64,000 nucleotides of DNA, taken from assembly GCA_910890315.1 (NCBI GenBank), contig CAJVGD010000006.1:434001-498000 (forward strand). Reading direction: 5' to 3'. Positions 10,883-21,186 of the stretch are shown one piece after another (within the stretch, counting starts at the first letter, position 1; each line of letters starts with the position of its first letter). Source of the stretch: Serendipita indica DSM 11827. Its lineage: Eukaryota; Basidiomycota; Agaricomycetes; Sebacinales; Serendipitaceae. The translations under genes and the position numbers were made by a program. The notes under the pieces were generated by a model. The model made no database searches and was not told the DNA's origin. It saw only the letters and a program-made list of their open reading frames with translations.

Positions 10883-12007
10883 CTAGCTCGCCATTTGGCT
10901 CAGCGAACCTGAGGCTTCTTGTTCTTGAGAGGAAGCAGACGTGGTCACGTACGTCGGACCAGCAGCACCAGCGTTGGGTCCATCGTCCAGATAAAGACCA
11001 TTTGCCTCGATATAGTCGACGACCGGGTTGGGGAGCAGGTATCGGACGCTCATCCCGCGCTTCAGGAACAAGCGTACTTTGGTCGAGGACACGTCGTTTT
11101 GGATCGTCTGGCGAACCAAAAAGATGTTATCTCGCCAAGGAGCGAGCGACTCCATGGCCTGGTCGACGTCAGAGCCCGCTCGCTCGATGATAAAGGTTCC
11201 GTATCGACCCAGGATGCGATCCAGCTGCGGAGCAGGAGTTAGAACAGATTGCGGGACGGAATGCGGGGTGGAGCCCCGCTAGCTAGCGACCAGCAACCAG
11301 CAAAGACTGAATGCAAAGGGCAGCCCATAGCCGAATGTATCGGTGCTGGATGGGAGGACGAGATAATCATGCAGGACGTACATCTGTCGGAGACCATACC
11401 CCAGGTTCGGACATGGTGTTGATGAGATCAGAGCCAGCGAGGAGCATGATTCTCGCTCGTTTGCGCTCGCCTGTAAATCACGAGTACGGGGTCAGTGGGG
11501 TCGTGTGGCAAGGGGCGGGAGGAATAGCGCTGACCTGATCTTGTTTCGATTCCTCCAAGAACCTCGTTTACTTCGTGGTCGAAATGATCTAGCACGACGG
11601 CTGTTGGCTGATACTTTGGTTGAAACCCTCCCAGGGATCGACCATGAGCCAGTTGCTCGTGAGCTCGGTTGCGAGCGTGCACATGTTGACTCTGTGAGCT
11701 ACAGCAATGTCTCAGCGTCTGTGTTTCACTGGCTGGCGGACGTACTGGCGGAGAGCAGGCCTGGCTTCTTGTACTGGTCATTGACGGGGGAGAGATAGCC
11801 ACCGACGACTTCAAACTGCGTCTGTTGCTTGATATAGTCGCGCGCCATTTCAAACATGCGCAAGTGGAGATAGGTCACGGGCGAGAAGGAGCCACAGGCG
11901 ACGAGAACGACGGGCGTCTTGGACTCGTCACGCATTCTGTGCACTATCCTGTGCGCTGGGAATATGTATGCATTTTCGTGGCCGTTTGCCTGTAGTGTGC
12001 TCGCCAT
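10883..12007 (-). CDS. NMA1: nicotinamide/nicotinate-nucleotide adenylyltransferase
   Basis: Joins NMN or NaMN with ATP to form NAD+ or its deamido form, the central step of NAD+ synthesis. The first exon has the nucleotidyltransferase motif GSFSPVTYLHLRMFEMARDY, with the motif-1 His in the LHL position, then FEVVGGYLSPVND. Middle exons read NMCTLATEL, NWLMVDPWEGF and AGSDLINTMSEPGVWS, all hallmarks of eukaryotic NMNATs. The last exon carries the C-terminal signature VSSTKVRLFLKRGMSVRYLL and NPVVDYIEANGLY. The start could be 12007 (MASTLQANGHEN, chosen) or 12055 upstream in frame. This is the second NAD+-biosynthesis gene in the window besides NPT1. Confidence 0.92.
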
Positions 12008-12153
12008 CGCCGATTGATGTGGTAGAGTCTGGGATTTGTAGCCGACCAGCTCCATTCGAATATTCGGAGCATTCCCATTTCAGTTGCCTCGCCATCTCAG
12101 AATCCAGTTTCAAGATTATTTCGAATATTACAAAGACACATTCGCTGTCGGGG
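12008..12153. promoter_or_regulatory. short divergent promoter region, NMA1 / repeat-protein gene
   Basis: Head-to-head starts (12007 or 12055 on minus, 12154 on plus) leave 98-146 bp. No specific element is recognised. Confidence 0.35.
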
Positions 12154-13361
12154 ATGACAGGCAAGCCCCCAGAGCAACTACGAGTCCTCCTGCAGAATGC
12201 CTATGAGCGTCTCAGGAAAAACGAGCTCATTGTATTCTGCTCTATTCGTCGTCTATCGACAGCTGGAACTCCCTCGCAGCTCGCCAGTCGTCTGGTAGAG
12301 CACGACGTCAACGCCTTTCAAGCAACGCCAGACACGCTGCAGGCCATTGCACACGAACTGCCCGTATTGCCTCTGGACAGATCTACAGAAACCTATCAGG
12401 TCAAAGAGTCTCTCAGCTCGTCCATTGCGCATCGCCTCCCCGGCGAACTCGTCACTGAAATCGTAGACAGCATAGACGATTGGGAACTTTCAAAAGCAGT
12501 AGGATTACCGACTTCTCTTCCAAAACCACGAACATGGTCTCGTGCCACCCAACTCGATCTCGCCATCCTCACCACCAAGCTTGCACTCGTCAAGGCGACG
12601 CCTGGCCCATTTTACAGCGTCTCTGCAAAGGTTGCCATTCGATTTCAATGCATAGACATTATCGAATACCTATACACCAGCAACAAGGCCTGCTACGACA
12701 GAACCTTTGGGCGGTTCTTGCCCCTCTACGCCTCCGAACAAGGTTCTGTCAAGGTGCTCAATTGGTGGAAGCAAACTGTCCCCATAAAGCAATACGACCA
12801 TCACGCGATTGACAATGCCTGCATGTATGGACAGGTGGACGTCCTGCGCTGGTGGATGGCCTCGGGCCTGCGACTCGAGTATACTGAAGCCGCACTCGAA
12901 CACGCAAGCGCACGAGGACACGTTGCGGTCCTCGACTGGTGGAAAGCATCCAATCTACCCTCAAAATTGGACGCGTCATGGAAATGGCGTCTGGAACGGG
13001 CCATGTCAACGTTCTCGAGTGGTGGCACCGTTCTGGACTCGAATTCAAATACGATCGCGTCCCGCTCTACCACGCGAGCTGCTATGGACGTGTTGAGGCG
13101 CTCGAATGGTGGTTGCAGAGTGGGTTGCAGATGATTTACGACTCGGACGCGCTCGTTGGCGCGACGAGGCATAATAAGCCCGAGACCCTCGAATGGTGGA
13201 ACCGTTCGGGTTTGCCTATTCAGTATCGCTTGTGCGATATCGAAGAGGCTTTGGAGGACGCAATGGGTGGTGGCGAGCTGGTCCGAGCTTGGTGGGAGAA
13301 AAAGGGGGTCAATTTCAAAGCCAACTTTACCGAATGGACAAAGTATCAGTCTCTTCACTAG
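12154..13361 (+). CDS. SAP-like / F-box-like protein with W-rich ankyrin-type repeats; apparent frameshift
   Basis: The reading from MTGKPPEQLRVLLQNAYERL shows a SAP-like N-terminus (SIRRLSTAGTPSQLASRLVE), then a stretch resembling an F-box (AHRLPGELVTEIVDSIDDW). At least five repeats of about 32 residues follow, built around GxVxVLxWW (VKVLNWWKQ, VDVLRWWMAS, VAVLDWWKAS, VNVLEWWHRSG, VEALEWWLQSG). This pattern is a diverged ankyrin repeat found in fungal expansions. Near 12955-12965 the frame changes: the first frame ends its homology at KASNLPSK and the second resumes at KIGRVMEMASGTGH. One base appears to be missing in a C/A run; no intron of the right length fits. The result is either a true frameshift or a sequence error. 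Function unknown. Confidence 0.6.
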
Positions 13362-13503
13362 GTCGCATCGTCATTTTACCAGCTTTCAAATCCGTCCCCT
13401 CTCACGAACATCCATGCACATCACGTTTTTACAATGTACCACTGTTACTAGTAAAACACGCTTCTTATTATTGTACTTGTACTACACTTCTTCCATTACG
13501 AAA

Positions 13504-14307
13504 TTAATACGTGGGTGGTTGATTAGGTGCTGCGTAGCCGGCTTGAGGGCCCGTATATGCCTGTTGGGCGGGCTGGCCTGTAGGGCCGTAGCCTTGCTGA
13601 GCGAAGCCAGGTTGGTTGTGTCCAACACCAGGGTGCGTCATAGGCTGATTATGCCCGACACCGGGCTGTGCCATAGGTTGGTTCTGTCCAAAATTGGTGC
13701 GGTGCTTTGGGTCACCGTATGTCTAGAGAACAAGTCAGAATATGAGAGCAAACCAAAAGTGTGAACGTACCTGGCGTTCCCAACCGGCCTGCTCACGAGC
13801 AGGATCATTGGTAGCACGTCCCATAGCGGCCTCCATCTTGCCTACAAACAGAATCGTCAGGCTTTACGTAAACCCATTCAGACCAAATTCCGTACCCATG
13901 ACCTTGTCTCCAGCATGTGGTTTAGCCGTATTGGCCGTCTGAGGGCCGTGACCATGGAGTTCGTTAACCCTGTCGCTCATTGTGGCACCATGGGTGTGCG
14001 TGTGCTGTCCACCGCCTACAGTGGGTCCAGTACCGTAGGTACCTCCCATGTTCGTGGCGGGTTGAGCAGTGTTCATGCCCCCAGCGGTTGCGCCAGTGGT
14101 GGCGGGCTGAGTGTTGCCGTAGCGCATCGCGGCACCCTCTTCGTGCTCCATCAGTTTACGCTCGCGGTGAGCCTGAGTGCCAGGGATATGAGACTCGATG
14201 CGGGTGGAAATGGGAGCCTTGGCTGCACACAAAGGTCAATTATACGACCCGAATCCTTGGTGGGTGGACGTACCAGGAGCTCCAGTGTTATAGTTGTTGT
14301 GATTCAT
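13504..14307 (-). CDS. small Gly/Gln/His-rich hydrophilic protein, stress-type
   Basis: Four exons. The first gives MNHNNYNTGAP; the second reads AKAPISTRIESHIPGTQAHR and EHEEGAAMRYGNTQ, then a Gly/Thr-rich tract and SDRVNELHGHGPQ. After an intron the third gives GKMEAAMGRATNDPAREQAG and the fourth starts TYGDPKHRTNFGQ. The tail has two near-copies of a short repeat (HNQPMTHPGVGHNQP region) and ends in PTY. The K-x-x-G-K-M-E-A-A motif resembles the CsbD-like and fungal stress-tolerance small proteins; that link is weak. No signal peptide or membrane segment. Likely an intrinsically disordered cytosolic protein. Confidence 0.7.
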
Positions 14308-14847
14308 GATAGCAGTTCGTAGATACTTTCTGACTTGACGAGTTGCGTCCTCAGGCCGTATATATACTGAGAGCCCCCTGGAGCCAAGCGGAGTCTGGAC
14401 CGGTACGGTGACGCAGCCACCGTCATTTCCTTGGTCACGAGAATATGACAAGACACTCTTGGAATAGCTCTCTCCTCCCGAAATAAGCCGTGAGTGTTTG
14501 TGACGAAATGTGGAGTTTGCTAAAGAAGCCGTCTGGTATCCACAAGATATTATGCCTTGTGAAATTGAAATAGAGTGTTCCCTCTCAGTACCACGCTGTG
14601 GTGCGTTGGAGCGGGTTGCGGGTGCAGAACCAGACGTATGCAAATGTCCCTCGATCTGTGTATCTATCAAACTTTCAGGCAGCAAGTGAGATCTAAAATT
14701 CTCAGAAATTTTGCTGGTCAAGGCTGGGTCGAAGGTTGTAATTTGACAACTTAGAGCCGTTGAATCTGAATGCCAGGACGTGGCTGGCGATAATACCGAT
14801 CAAATTAGTTTTTGGGATACGTAATCATTGAGTCATCGCCTATTATT
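14308..14847. other. intergenic region, divergent promoter of the small stress-type protein and COG6
   Basis: A minus-strand open frame of about 160 codons crosses it, but it has no recognisable domain and overlaps the first exon and intron of the gene at 13504-14307, so I take it as chance. Nothing else is seen. Confidence 0.35.
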
Positions 14848-17458
14848 ATGTCCACTGCAACGCGAAACACGTTGTCGCTCAGGCTCGTCAAGATTCTGGG
14901 CTCGACGTACGACGACAACACAACGAGAGAGGCACTAGAGATTCTTTCAACTCTCTATATCCCACCATCATCACGCAGCAAGGATGCTACGACCACGAAA
15001 CGCAAGTCACGGCAGGCTCGGGTAGAAGAAACCGTGGATGGCGCTCTGAGTGATGAATCGGGAGACGAGGTAGCTCCAGCTGTCAACCCAGTCCCTAGCG
15101 TAGTCTCTGCGTTGGACGAAGAGCAGGCACTGATCGAGGGAGCAGCAAAAGCGCGCAAAAACCTCAAGAAGGATATGGAGAACAAGTTATCTCAGACGAG
15201 CAAAATGTTTCTGGCTGCATTTGCAGAAGTAAATCAAGTAGGTCTGTCCCTTTTGCCAACCCCCTGCTCTCATTGACAGTCCACAGAATCTTGACACACT
15301 TCAAGAGCAGGTTGCTATAATGCAGGTTCAGTGCGATACTGCACAGGCTCATCTACAAGCAACGAACACGGCTTGTCGCCACCTACTCGAACGAGCGGAT
15401 GTGCTCCGACAACAGAGGTACACTCGTCACTGGATTCGTGTACTTGGCACTCACTCTATATAGGCAAACCACGACAGCGAAACAGGCAGCCATTGTGTCC
15501 TTTTTGTCGCGCTTCACTCTGACAGAGGAAGAGGAAGAAATAATCTCGTCGGCCGACTTCAAAGTGGGCCCAAAGCTATTCGCAGTCATTGATCGATGTG
15601 AGAAGATCAAGTCTGATTGCTTCACCCTCTCGACCATTGAAGATGGTGAGACGAGAGTAGGGTAATCAACCTCTCGACATGCTTGCGTTTGCTCATTTCT
15701 TGATAGGGCAGATATCAAACAGTTGATAGATCAAAAGCTGGAGACGGGATACGAAAAGATTTTTCTATGGACAAAAGAAGAGTTCCGGCAGCTCGCTCGG
15801 GATATCCACGCAGAACCCTCACCTGCTCTTCGCGAATCAGTGCGAAGACTACGAGAGCGACCGGCACTGTTCAGTGAAGCGTTGGGTGCACTCTCTCTCA
15901 TTCGCCAAAACAGTCTACTAGCCTCCTTTTTGGCCGCCTTGACCAAAGGTGGTCCGGGTGGATACCCAAGACCAATAGAACTGCATGCACATGAACCGAC
16001 GCGATATGTTGGTGATATGCTTGCATGGATTCACCAGGCAACCGCGGGTGAGCGCGAGTTTTTGGACGGTATATTCGAAGTCAGCAGCGATGGTCGAATG
16101 GTCGGAAGTGTGCGCGTATTCAATCAGGAGGAGATATCGGAGGAAGAAGGATACATTCGCGAGCTATTGGACTCAAACTTGGAAAAGCTCTCTCCACCGC
16201 TGAAAGTGAGCCTTCGCTTCATTGTATCATACGCGACTGACGATCACATAAAGACTCGAGTTCAACAGACGATCAAGTCTCAAGAAGGCAGTGTCACTTC
16301 ATACAAAATTGCAAATTTACTGCAATTCTACCAAACAACCATGAAACGGACGATCGGGGAAGAGGCCTTGATATCCCAAACACTAAAGGAGTGCGTCCGC
16401 GTTGCCCCACTGTGTTTTATTTCTCATTTTTATTTAGAATCACTGAAACGTCGCTCAATGTCTTCTTTGACACCGTTAGGGCGCACGGCCGAAGCCTTTT
16501 ACGGTTTCTTCATGTAGGTCACACCAATATTGCGACATATTCTCATCGGCTGCTAGCCACCAGAAGCAGACCTTGCACCTCCTATGGCGCTCCGCGAGTC
16601 TTGCATGATCCTCCGTGAAATTATGCAAGTATACGATTCATCATTGATCGAGGATGAGACTCCACAGCAGCGACAAGAGGGATTTAGAGACGTCCTGGAT
16701 AGCATGGTCAAGCCGATGCTGGATATGTGCACCACGATGAGCAATCTCATGAAGAAGCCTGCCGCCAAGGGACCTGATATGTCAGCTTGGGACCGTGCAG
16801 TATTCATGATCAATTGCCTGGTTTACATAGAGGTTGGTTCTCCTTCGTATTGGCAAAGCTCGGCTGATGCGGTCTAGAGTGTTCTCCAACCCTTTGAATT
16901 CACAGAGAATAAGCGCAAAGAGCTCGAGACCTTGATGGACGACAATGTCCAAATAATTGTAGAAGCACACGTGGGTACCTTTTCGAGAGCCATGCACCCA
17001 GTTGACCAGTTCTAGGTTGATGCCCTATTAGAGGAAAGCGGAATCGGTACGCTAGTCGCAACGTTGGACGATACCGGCCGTGAAGTTTGTCTGCCTATCC
17101 AGTCGCTAACCTTTTACTTAACCTACTCTAGATGCCTCTATCCCGTGTTCCAAACTGCGCATCTCAGGATGTCTCGACTGCTCTGCACACATTCGATACA
17201 TTCTTATCAAATCTGGATGTCTCGTCTTCCCCGCACCTATCTCTACTGACCTTGCCACGTCTTGGGACGCTGATACATAGGACAGCGCTCGAACGTGTCG
17301 CTCGAGCATATGGACGACTGTGCGTGGCTATTCGAGATCCGAAGAACAAATACGAATTCGCCGGGACATTGCTTGGAGGGCGGCGACCGTTTGGTCAGAT
17401 GTCGACATTGTATCAAGTACTTGGATTGGATCAAGTCGACGAACAAGACGCGGAATAG
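14848..17458 (+). CDS. COG6: conserved oligomeric Golgi complex subunit 6
   Basis: Subunit of the COG tether that recycles glycosylation enzymes within the Golgi. The start MSTATRNTLSLRLVKILGST fits the family; an in-frame-looking ATG at 14812 is less likely. Exon 1 ends in a coiled coil (MENKLSQTSKMFLAAFAEVN); the next exons give LDTLQEQVAIMQVQCDTAQA and QAAIVSFLSRFTLTEEEEEI. The diagnostic block RPIELHAHEPTRYVGDMLAW is near 15975-16027. The C-terminal exons are short and split by several introns, ending with FAGTLLGGRRPFGQM and QVDEQDAE at TAG 17456-17458. Total about 700 residues, as expected. Tail-to-tail with the next gene. Confidence 0.92.
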
Positions 17459-17640
17459 GCCCCCGAAACCAGAGCGCGAGTACTATAAGTGTATTCTCTT
17501 TTACCTTCGTTATTGAATACTTCCGTGCTCCGCCCGTTTGGTTCAATCTTGGAGCCAACTAAACCGCTTTTTCTGACTTAATATAGCACTCAGATCATCC
17601 GACCAGGCAAGGAGGCGCCCATTCTCGATTCAGCAGGCTA

Positions 17641-18222
17641 TCATTTGTAAAACTTTTGCTGGCAAAGCATAAGTCTCGATGAATGGGGCAACGGAATACT
17701 CACCTTTAGGACGCCGACATGTTCAATCTGTCGTGAACCTGAAATAGATTGCACTAGTGGCGGTTTGGTGGGTGGATTCGTGTTGGTAGATTTCTCCTGT
17801 TTCTTGTGTTCCTGCTCCCTACGAGAATATGGACAAGGTTCAAGTGTCTTGTGTGACTACTTACGAGGTCTGAGATGGGGCGAGCTCCACGACTCGAGAA
17901 TCGTCGCGTTCAGGCGAGGAGGTAGACTCTTCTCCTCTAACCGAAGTCGTGGGCGTTGACATGTCTCTTGTCCTTCCCATTTCTCTGTCTCAGAGGTAAG
18001 TAGCGTCGAGTGCAAGGCAGTTGCAACTCACGAGGCTTCAGTAGCTGCCACTTTTTGCACACCCGAGCTCTTCGTATCCGAACTTTTCGCTGGAGGTGAT
18101 TTCCGCCGTAACCGACTCCATATAGACTGAGGCGCCGTCAGCCGCCATTTGGACGCTGGACAGAAGACAAACGCCAGACGTACCTTGACCTTGTTAGTTG
18201 AATTCTGGGCTTTGGGAGGCAT
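17641..18222 (-). CDS. small basic/Ser-rich protein, unrecognised
   Basis: Five short exons join in phase: MPPKAQNSTNKVK, then SIWSRLRRKSPPAKSSDTKS, EMGRTRDMSTPTTSVRGEES, EQEHKKQEKSTNTNPPTKPP with SGSRQIEHVGVLK, and a last mini-exon QKFYK with TGA at 17643-17641. Splice sites are consensus (GTACGT, GTGAGT, GTAAGT). About 150 residues, low complexity, basic at the start, no membrane segment and no known domain. Convergent with COG6. Real transcription is inferred only from the neat chain of in-phase introns. Confidence 0.5.
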
Positions 18223-18925
18223 GTATTTAAGAGCGTTTACTGCTTAATTCGGTGGTTGGATGAACGGGTAGCCAGAAAGGAGGGTCCGGCCAAGGCCAAC
18301 AATTGGTTAATGCAGTCCAACCTCCACACAATCAAATGAACATGGTAACAAGTCCCTGTAGTGACCACTCCGGTAATCATCAAACACTGGACAACTTGAT
18401 GTGTGCAAGATTTTCGCCACCAAAATCCCCCCGCTCTCTTGCTTGTCGGCTGACGGATAGTCTTGCGTTTCAGAAATTCTCACCAGTCGTGGGCGTTGTC
18501 AAGTTTGTGGCTGCTGAGTGATACGGTATTTGTCCGAACTGCCGCCGGTGTATGGCTAGAGGTTGCGTATAAGCCCGAGAAAGGGCATTCTGGAGACGTA
18601 TTACTGGATCTTGATTCCATCTTGAATATGATTTAAGCACCATAGCGTCGTTTCATGCTCAAGCCACAATGCACGGAAAATTCTCTGACCCGACCACTTC
18701 AACCATTTGGGAATAAACCTCTCTCTTTAAAACACAACTTGGCGAATAATATTCCTTATAATCTCTGAATAGCAGCTAGAGCACAAAATCTAGACTTTGG
18801 TAAGCGCTTTCTGGCTAGGAGAAAGGGCAGCGACTGACCAGGTCGCAACAGCCGACACGCGCTGCGAGGCCGTCACATCCTCGCAACTATTGGTTATCCT
18901 CGAGTTGTAGACAGAACAACCAGCA
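18223..18925. other. intergenic region upstream of the C2H2 factor
   Basis: A plus-strand frame at 18303-18521 lacks features of a gene. AT-rich around 18710-18760 with no clear TATA box. Likely the long promoter or leader of the transcription factor gene. Confidence 0.35.
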
Positions 18926-20989
18926 ATGGCAAGCGGGTTTTACCATCGCCAGCAAGACTATAGCGACAGCGACGCTGATGCGTCCGGTTCGGATATAGAC
19001 GTCGCAGAGACGCTCTATGATGGCAGGAATGGTACAATCATGTCTCTAAAGCCCACATTCGCGGACAAGGTCATGCATGCACCTCAGAGCCTGGCTGCCA
19101 TCCCAGCACTGCAGCCGTCAAATTCGATTTCCTTACATCCATTAAACCTTCCATCCATTCTTCCGCCTGATACACCCACAACGGCAGCAACTACTCCCAG
19201 TCTTGTCTCACCGGCTGCATTGCTGCCAACCGAAGTCAGGGAGGACGATGATCCCGAGGCGGGCCGGCAGCGGATGAAAACGTACATTCAGGAAATTCTA
19301 CATCACGCCGAGTGTATGCCACACGCGCAGACGACCCTTGACGGTATCCGAATTCCCGAGGCCAATAACTCTTCCCTCTCTTCCGTCCTGCGCAATGTGG
19401 TCGAAAAAGACGGTGAGTTACCGTCGGAAAACGGCCTCAATATTGCCTTGGACTCTACCCTCTGGCGCCTTGCCGCCAGTCGTACTTTCAAACACCCGCT
19501 CCCCCCCACACCGCCTAGTCCGGCCCCATCGGATAGTACGGACGTGAACAGTCGTCATCAGTACAGTCAACAAAGCCCCTCGTACTCACACAGACTATCG
19601 ACCGCCGAAAACTCCCGAAAGCGGAAGCGGGACGCCCTTGATCAACCACGTACGGCAAAAGTCGGTCACAAGCATCCTCGCACGTCCGGTCCCGGTTCAA
19701 GTTCTCCTCTTTCACTCGTTCACGAGGGTATCCAACGTGTTCTTCAAGCGTTCCAAAACAATGTCATTGACAAGCACCTTATCGGCTCAGTACAGCTCCA
19801 GCTCCATCACGTGTTTTTATTCGCTGTGACGTCTGAAAGCGTCGCTTCGTCTCCTCAGAAGAGAAAGACGCTTGGAGATATTAGCAAGCTCATCCAGCTG
19901 CTCGGAGTGCTTTCAGGGGTTCAAATTTCGGTTGGCGATCCAACCACGACCCTCAACATTACCACTCTTGACGAAGGAAGACAAAGCAGCTACAATTCAA
20001 ACGGACCTCTCATCTTCCCGTGTCCTCTTGCAGGATGCATCAAAACATTCACCAAACTCTACTCCCTTCGTTCTCACCAACAGACACATCTCTCAACACG
20101 GCCATACCATTGCAACGAGTGCCCTGCGTCCTTTAGCCGTGCGCATGACTTGACACGGCATATGCGCAGTCATACACTTCAAGTTTATCGATGCAAGACG
20201 TGTCAAAAGTCGTTTTCCCGACGTGACGCCTTTCGACGCCACTGTCAGAATACAAAACGCTCGGCGGCGCGTAGTAATCCCAATGCTAGCAAGAGTGGCG
20301 ATGCGAATCCATGCAAGGATGCAGGATATGATATTGTCGACGCCCCGGCTGGGCAGAAGAAGACGGCGAGTTTCTGGGAAAGGTCAAAGAATGGACCAAG
20401 TCGTGCTGCTTCTTCCAGAGCGCTAGGCTCCAACGACGAAGCAGGAGTAGGAACGGCACAAAATGAATCCGCAGACGATGATGAAATGGCTATGAGGGGC
20501 ACAGAGCTCGGTGCTAGCAATGGCAGCGCCAGTAGCACCAGCAACGGTGGTGGACAAGGTCACTGGGGTAATGGATCGGGAGGAGAGGAACTTGAGACGG
20601 ACGAGGTACCGCTGCGTGAATTTGAGGGCACTCTAGAGGAGATGATGGGGCTGCACGAGCTTTTACGCTCGACGGTCGAGAATATGCTCGCCACTCAACC
20701 GGTGACCGATGGGCACGCGCAAACGCGTCCATCTCACGTCGGATCATCGCGCTCTTTGACGTCGTACCCTCCGTCACATCCGACTACTTCCCCAGTACGC
20801 GATGCAACGGACACGGCCATGTATTCATTCCTCGACCTCTTCCCCAGCCTTGATTTCAACTCGGTCGGTTTGACCGTGGATCATTTATCAGAGGTGGAAC
20901 GATTGGTTCAAGAAGCAAAGTCGACTGCTCTTTCAGAGGCAGAGAGAGAAGCTGCGCAGATGGAGGTTGTCGACAACACTCCAACGTAG
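18926..20989 (+). CDS. C2H2 zinc-finger transcription factor
   Basis: One uninterrupted 687-codon frame, unusual among its intron-rich neighbours. Three zinc fingers lie at about residues 361-442: CPLAGCIKTFTKLYSLRSHQ with QTH, CNECPASFSRAHDLTRHMRS, and CKTCQKSFSRRDAFRRHCQ. The N-terminal third is acidic and rich in Ser, Pro and Thr, with a YSDSDADASGSDIDVAETLY stretch; a basic patch KRKRDALDQPRTAKVGHKHP could serve nuclear import. The C-terminal part has a Gly/Ser tract and an acidic helix-rich end (LSEVERLVQEAKSTALSEAE). Probably a nuclear DNA-binding regulator. The target genes are not known. The finger spacing is like fungal regulators of the Azf1/Klf kind, but I cannot name an ortholog. 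Confidence 0.88.
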   Translation: MASGFYHRQQDYSDSDADASGSDIDVAETLYDGRNGTIMSLKPTFADKVMHAPQSLAAIPALQPSNSISLHPLNLPSILPPDTPTTAATTPSLVSPAALLPTEVREDDDPEAGRQRMKTYIQEILHHAECMPHAQTTLDGIRIPEANNSSLSSVLRNVVEKDGELPSENGLNIALDSTLWRLAASRTFKHPLPPTPPSPAPSDSTDVNSRHQYSQQSPSYSHRLSTAENSRKRKRDALDQPRTAKVGHKHPRTSGPGSSSPLSLVHEGIQRVLQAFQNNVIDKHLIGSVQLQLHHVFLFAVTSESVASSPQKRKTLGDISKLIQLLGVLSGVQISVGDPTTTLNITTLDEGRQSSYNSNGPLIFPCPLAGCIKTFTKLYSLRSHQQTHLSTRPYHCNECPASFSRAHDLTRHMRSHTLQVYRCKTCQKSFSRRDAFRRHCQNTKRSAARSNPNASKSGDANPCKDAGYDIVDAPAGQKKTASFWERSKNGPSRAASSRALGSNDEAGVGTAQNESADDDEMAMRGTELGASNGSASSTSNGGGQGHWGNGSGGEELETDEVPLREFEGTLEEMMGLHELLRSTVENMLATQPVTDGHAQTRPSHVGSSRSLTSYPPSHPTTSPVRDATDTAMYSFLDLFPSLDFNSVGLTVDHLSEVERLVQEAKSTALSEAEREAAQMEVVDNTPT

Positions 20990-21186
20990 ATTGCTTCTCG
21001 GTTTTTCTTTTAATTTTATGTATCAAGAGCTAGGCTAATTGTATAGTATTGTATACCATCGAGACAGGTCAATCTATGAGGACTTGATAGTCGACATCAG
21101 AACAGTCAAAGTCCGAAACTTTATGTTCATATTGTCCATTTTAAGAACATTTGGCAGCAAAGTGGCTACGGGTCTGCTGTGGTTGT

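Noticed and set aside
14236-14721. 161-codon minus-strand frame
   Set aside because: Overlaps the first exon and promoter of the gene at 13504-14307 and has no recognised domain or codon pattern.
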